A stretch of 7,056 bases of DNA from Aequorivita sp. (GTDB lineage: Bacteria > Bacteroidota > Bacteroidia > Flavobacteriales > Flavobacteriaceae): positions 17,034-24,089 of the forward strand of contig NVXN01000008.1 in NCBI GenBank assembly GCA_002733915.1, in the 5' to 3' direction. Both the position numbers and the translations under genes were made by a program. The notes below the pieces were generated by a model. That model was not told where the DNA came from and did no database searches. It saw nothing but the letters and a program-made list of their open reading frames with translations. How positions within the stretch are numbered: the first letter of the stretch is position 1; each line of letters starts with the position of its first letter. Below, in pieces: positions 6,091 to 7,056 of this stretch.

Positions 6091-7056
6091 ATGAAACATC
6101 TACTCCTTATACTAAGCCTTTTTTCAGCTTATATGGTTCTTGCGCAAACAAAACCCAACGATCCATTAGCACACACATATTCCATAGTTGCCCGGGATGC
6201 TAAGACGGGCGAGATGGCAGTGGCCGTTCAGAGCCATTGGTTCAGCGTAGGCACTGCAGTCTCTTGGGGAGAAGCTGGTGTTGGTGTTGTTGCCACCCAA
6301 TCGTTTACAAATAAATCCTTTGGACTTCGTGGCTTGGATTTGCTTAAAGAAGGAAAATCCCCCCAAGAGGCTTTAAATATTTTGTTGAGTGATGATGAAG
6401 GAAGGGATTTTAGACAAGTTGCAATTTTGGATAAGCAGGGAAGAGTCGCAACACACACGGGCAAGAGTTGTATTGATTTTGCAGGCCATGCCAATGGTGA
6501 AAACTTTTCGGTACAGGCAAATATGATGCTCAACGATAAAGTGGTGCCGGCAATGGAAAAAGCCTGGAAAGAGAATAGCGAACTGCCATTGGCTGAAAGA
6601 ATGGTAGTGGTCCTTCAGGCTGCACAAAATGAAGGAGGCGATATTCGCGGAAAACAATCTGCTGCGCTGGTGGTTTTTGCCGCTAAGGCTTCCAGAGAGC
6701 CTTGGAATGACAAATTAATTGATTTACGGGTTGATGATTCTGAAAACCCAATAAAAGAAATAGACAGACTCTTAAAAGTATATAGAGCCTATGAGTATAT
6801 GAATCAAGGCGATCTATACGTGGAAAAAAATGAAATGAAAAGCGCCATGCAAGCTTATAATGCAGCGATGGAAATGTTTCCCGAAAATTTGGAAATGCAA
6901 TACTGGACGGCCATAACACTGGCAAATGATAACCAACTTGTGCGCGCCACTGAAATGCTTCAAGAGATTTATAAAAAAGATGAAAACTGGCGTGAACTTA
7001 CACGGCGATTGCCGAAAGTGGGCTTGCTTAATGTTTCGGAAAAAGATTTGAAGGAA
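6091..7056 (+). CDS. Exported DUF1028 (Ntn-hydrolase clan) protein with TPR-like C-terminus, 3' partial
   Basis: The reading frame is open from the ATG for 322 codons to the window edge with no stop, so the C-terminus is missing. Residues 1-18 form a signal peptide (Lys, a hydrophobic stretch, then VLA before Gln19), with no lipobox cysteine, so the protein is predicted to be exported by signal peptidase I. Residues about 28-224 match my recollection of the DUF1028 family: HTYSIVARD near the start, GVGVVATQ at 63-70, GRDFRQVAILD at 104-114, HTGKSCIDFAGH at 122-133, GGDIRGKQSAALVVF at 182-196 and DLRVDD at 211-216. The rest (about 230-300) looks like TPR helices, with the best repeat around 235-268. 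DUF1028 belongs to the Ntn-hydrolase clan, but no substrate is known to me. It is divergent from the kinase gene, 191 bp away. The first ATG is chosen because it supplies the signal peptide; the ATG at 6084 is out of frame. Confidence 0.88.
   Translation, partial: MKHLLLILSLFSAYMVLAQTKPNDPLAHTYSIVARDAKTGEMAVAVQSHWFSVGTAVSWGEAGVGVVATQSFTNKSFGLRGLDLLKEGKSPQEALNILLSDDEGRDFRQVAILDKQGRVATHTGKSCIDFAGHANGENFSVQANMMLNDKVVPAMEKAWKENSELPLAERMVVVLQAAQNEGGDIRGKQSAALVVFAAKASREPWNDKLIDLRVDDSENPIKEIDRLLKVYRAYEYMNQGDLYVEKNEMKSAMQAYNAAMEMFPENLEMQYWTAITLANDNQLVRATEMLQEIYKKDENWRELTRRLPKVGLLNVSEKDLKE

Noticed and set aside
6166..6925. Several minus-strand open frames of 66-101 codons opposite the DUF1028 gene
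   Set aside because: The plus-strand frame is open for 322 codons with recognisable DUF1028 motifs. The antisense frames overlap one another and resemble nothing known.

Overview
The window reads as chromosomal DNA of a flavobacterium (phylum Bacteroidota, probably Flavobacteriaceae; I cannot name the genus). The reasons are a good match to the Bacteroidota promoter (TTTG, 20 bp, TAnnTTTG) ahead of the first gene, A-rich leaders without clear Shine-Dalgarno sequences, the sdhC-sdhA-sdhB order with a single cytochrome b anchor, low GC in the non-housekeeping part, and a TPR-containing hybrid histidine kinase of a type common in this group.

Layout. Positions 1-167 are non-coding and hold a long-range inverted repeat (24-80) and the putative sdh promoter (107-138). 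Positions 168-3595 are a tight plus-strand operon: sdhC, 11 bp gap, sdhA, 3 bp gap, sdhB. It encodes succinate:quinone oxidoreductase (complex II), with a di-heme membrane anchor, a flavoprotein and a three-cluster iron-sulfur protein. All cofactor ligands I looked for are present. A strong intrinsic terminator (3621-3651) follows, and its T-tract overlaps the stop codon of the convergent next gene. Positions 3650-5899 on the minus strand encode a 749-residue hybrid sensor kinase: signal peptide, TPR repeats predicted to be periplasmic, one internal membrane helix, HisKA, HATPase and a receiver domain. A 191 bp divergent intergenic region (5900-6090) carries weak candidate promoters, a tandem repeat and a palindrome. 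From 6091 to the window end on the plus strand runs an exported DUF1028 (Ntn-hydrolase clan) protein with a TPR-like C-terminal part, cut off by the window edge.

How the parts relate. The three sdh genes form one enzyme that oxidises succinate in the TCA cycle and feeds electrons to the quinone pool, presumably menaquinone. The kinase and the DUF1028 gene are transcribed away from each other from a short shared region. This permits, but does not show, co-regulation. Nothing in the sequence ties either of them to complex II.

I found no RNA genes, mobile elements, CRISPR arrays or clear signs of recent transfer. The window is mostly ordinary. The less explained items are the exported DUF1028-TPR protein, the orphan hybrid kinase and the small repeat structures around its start.
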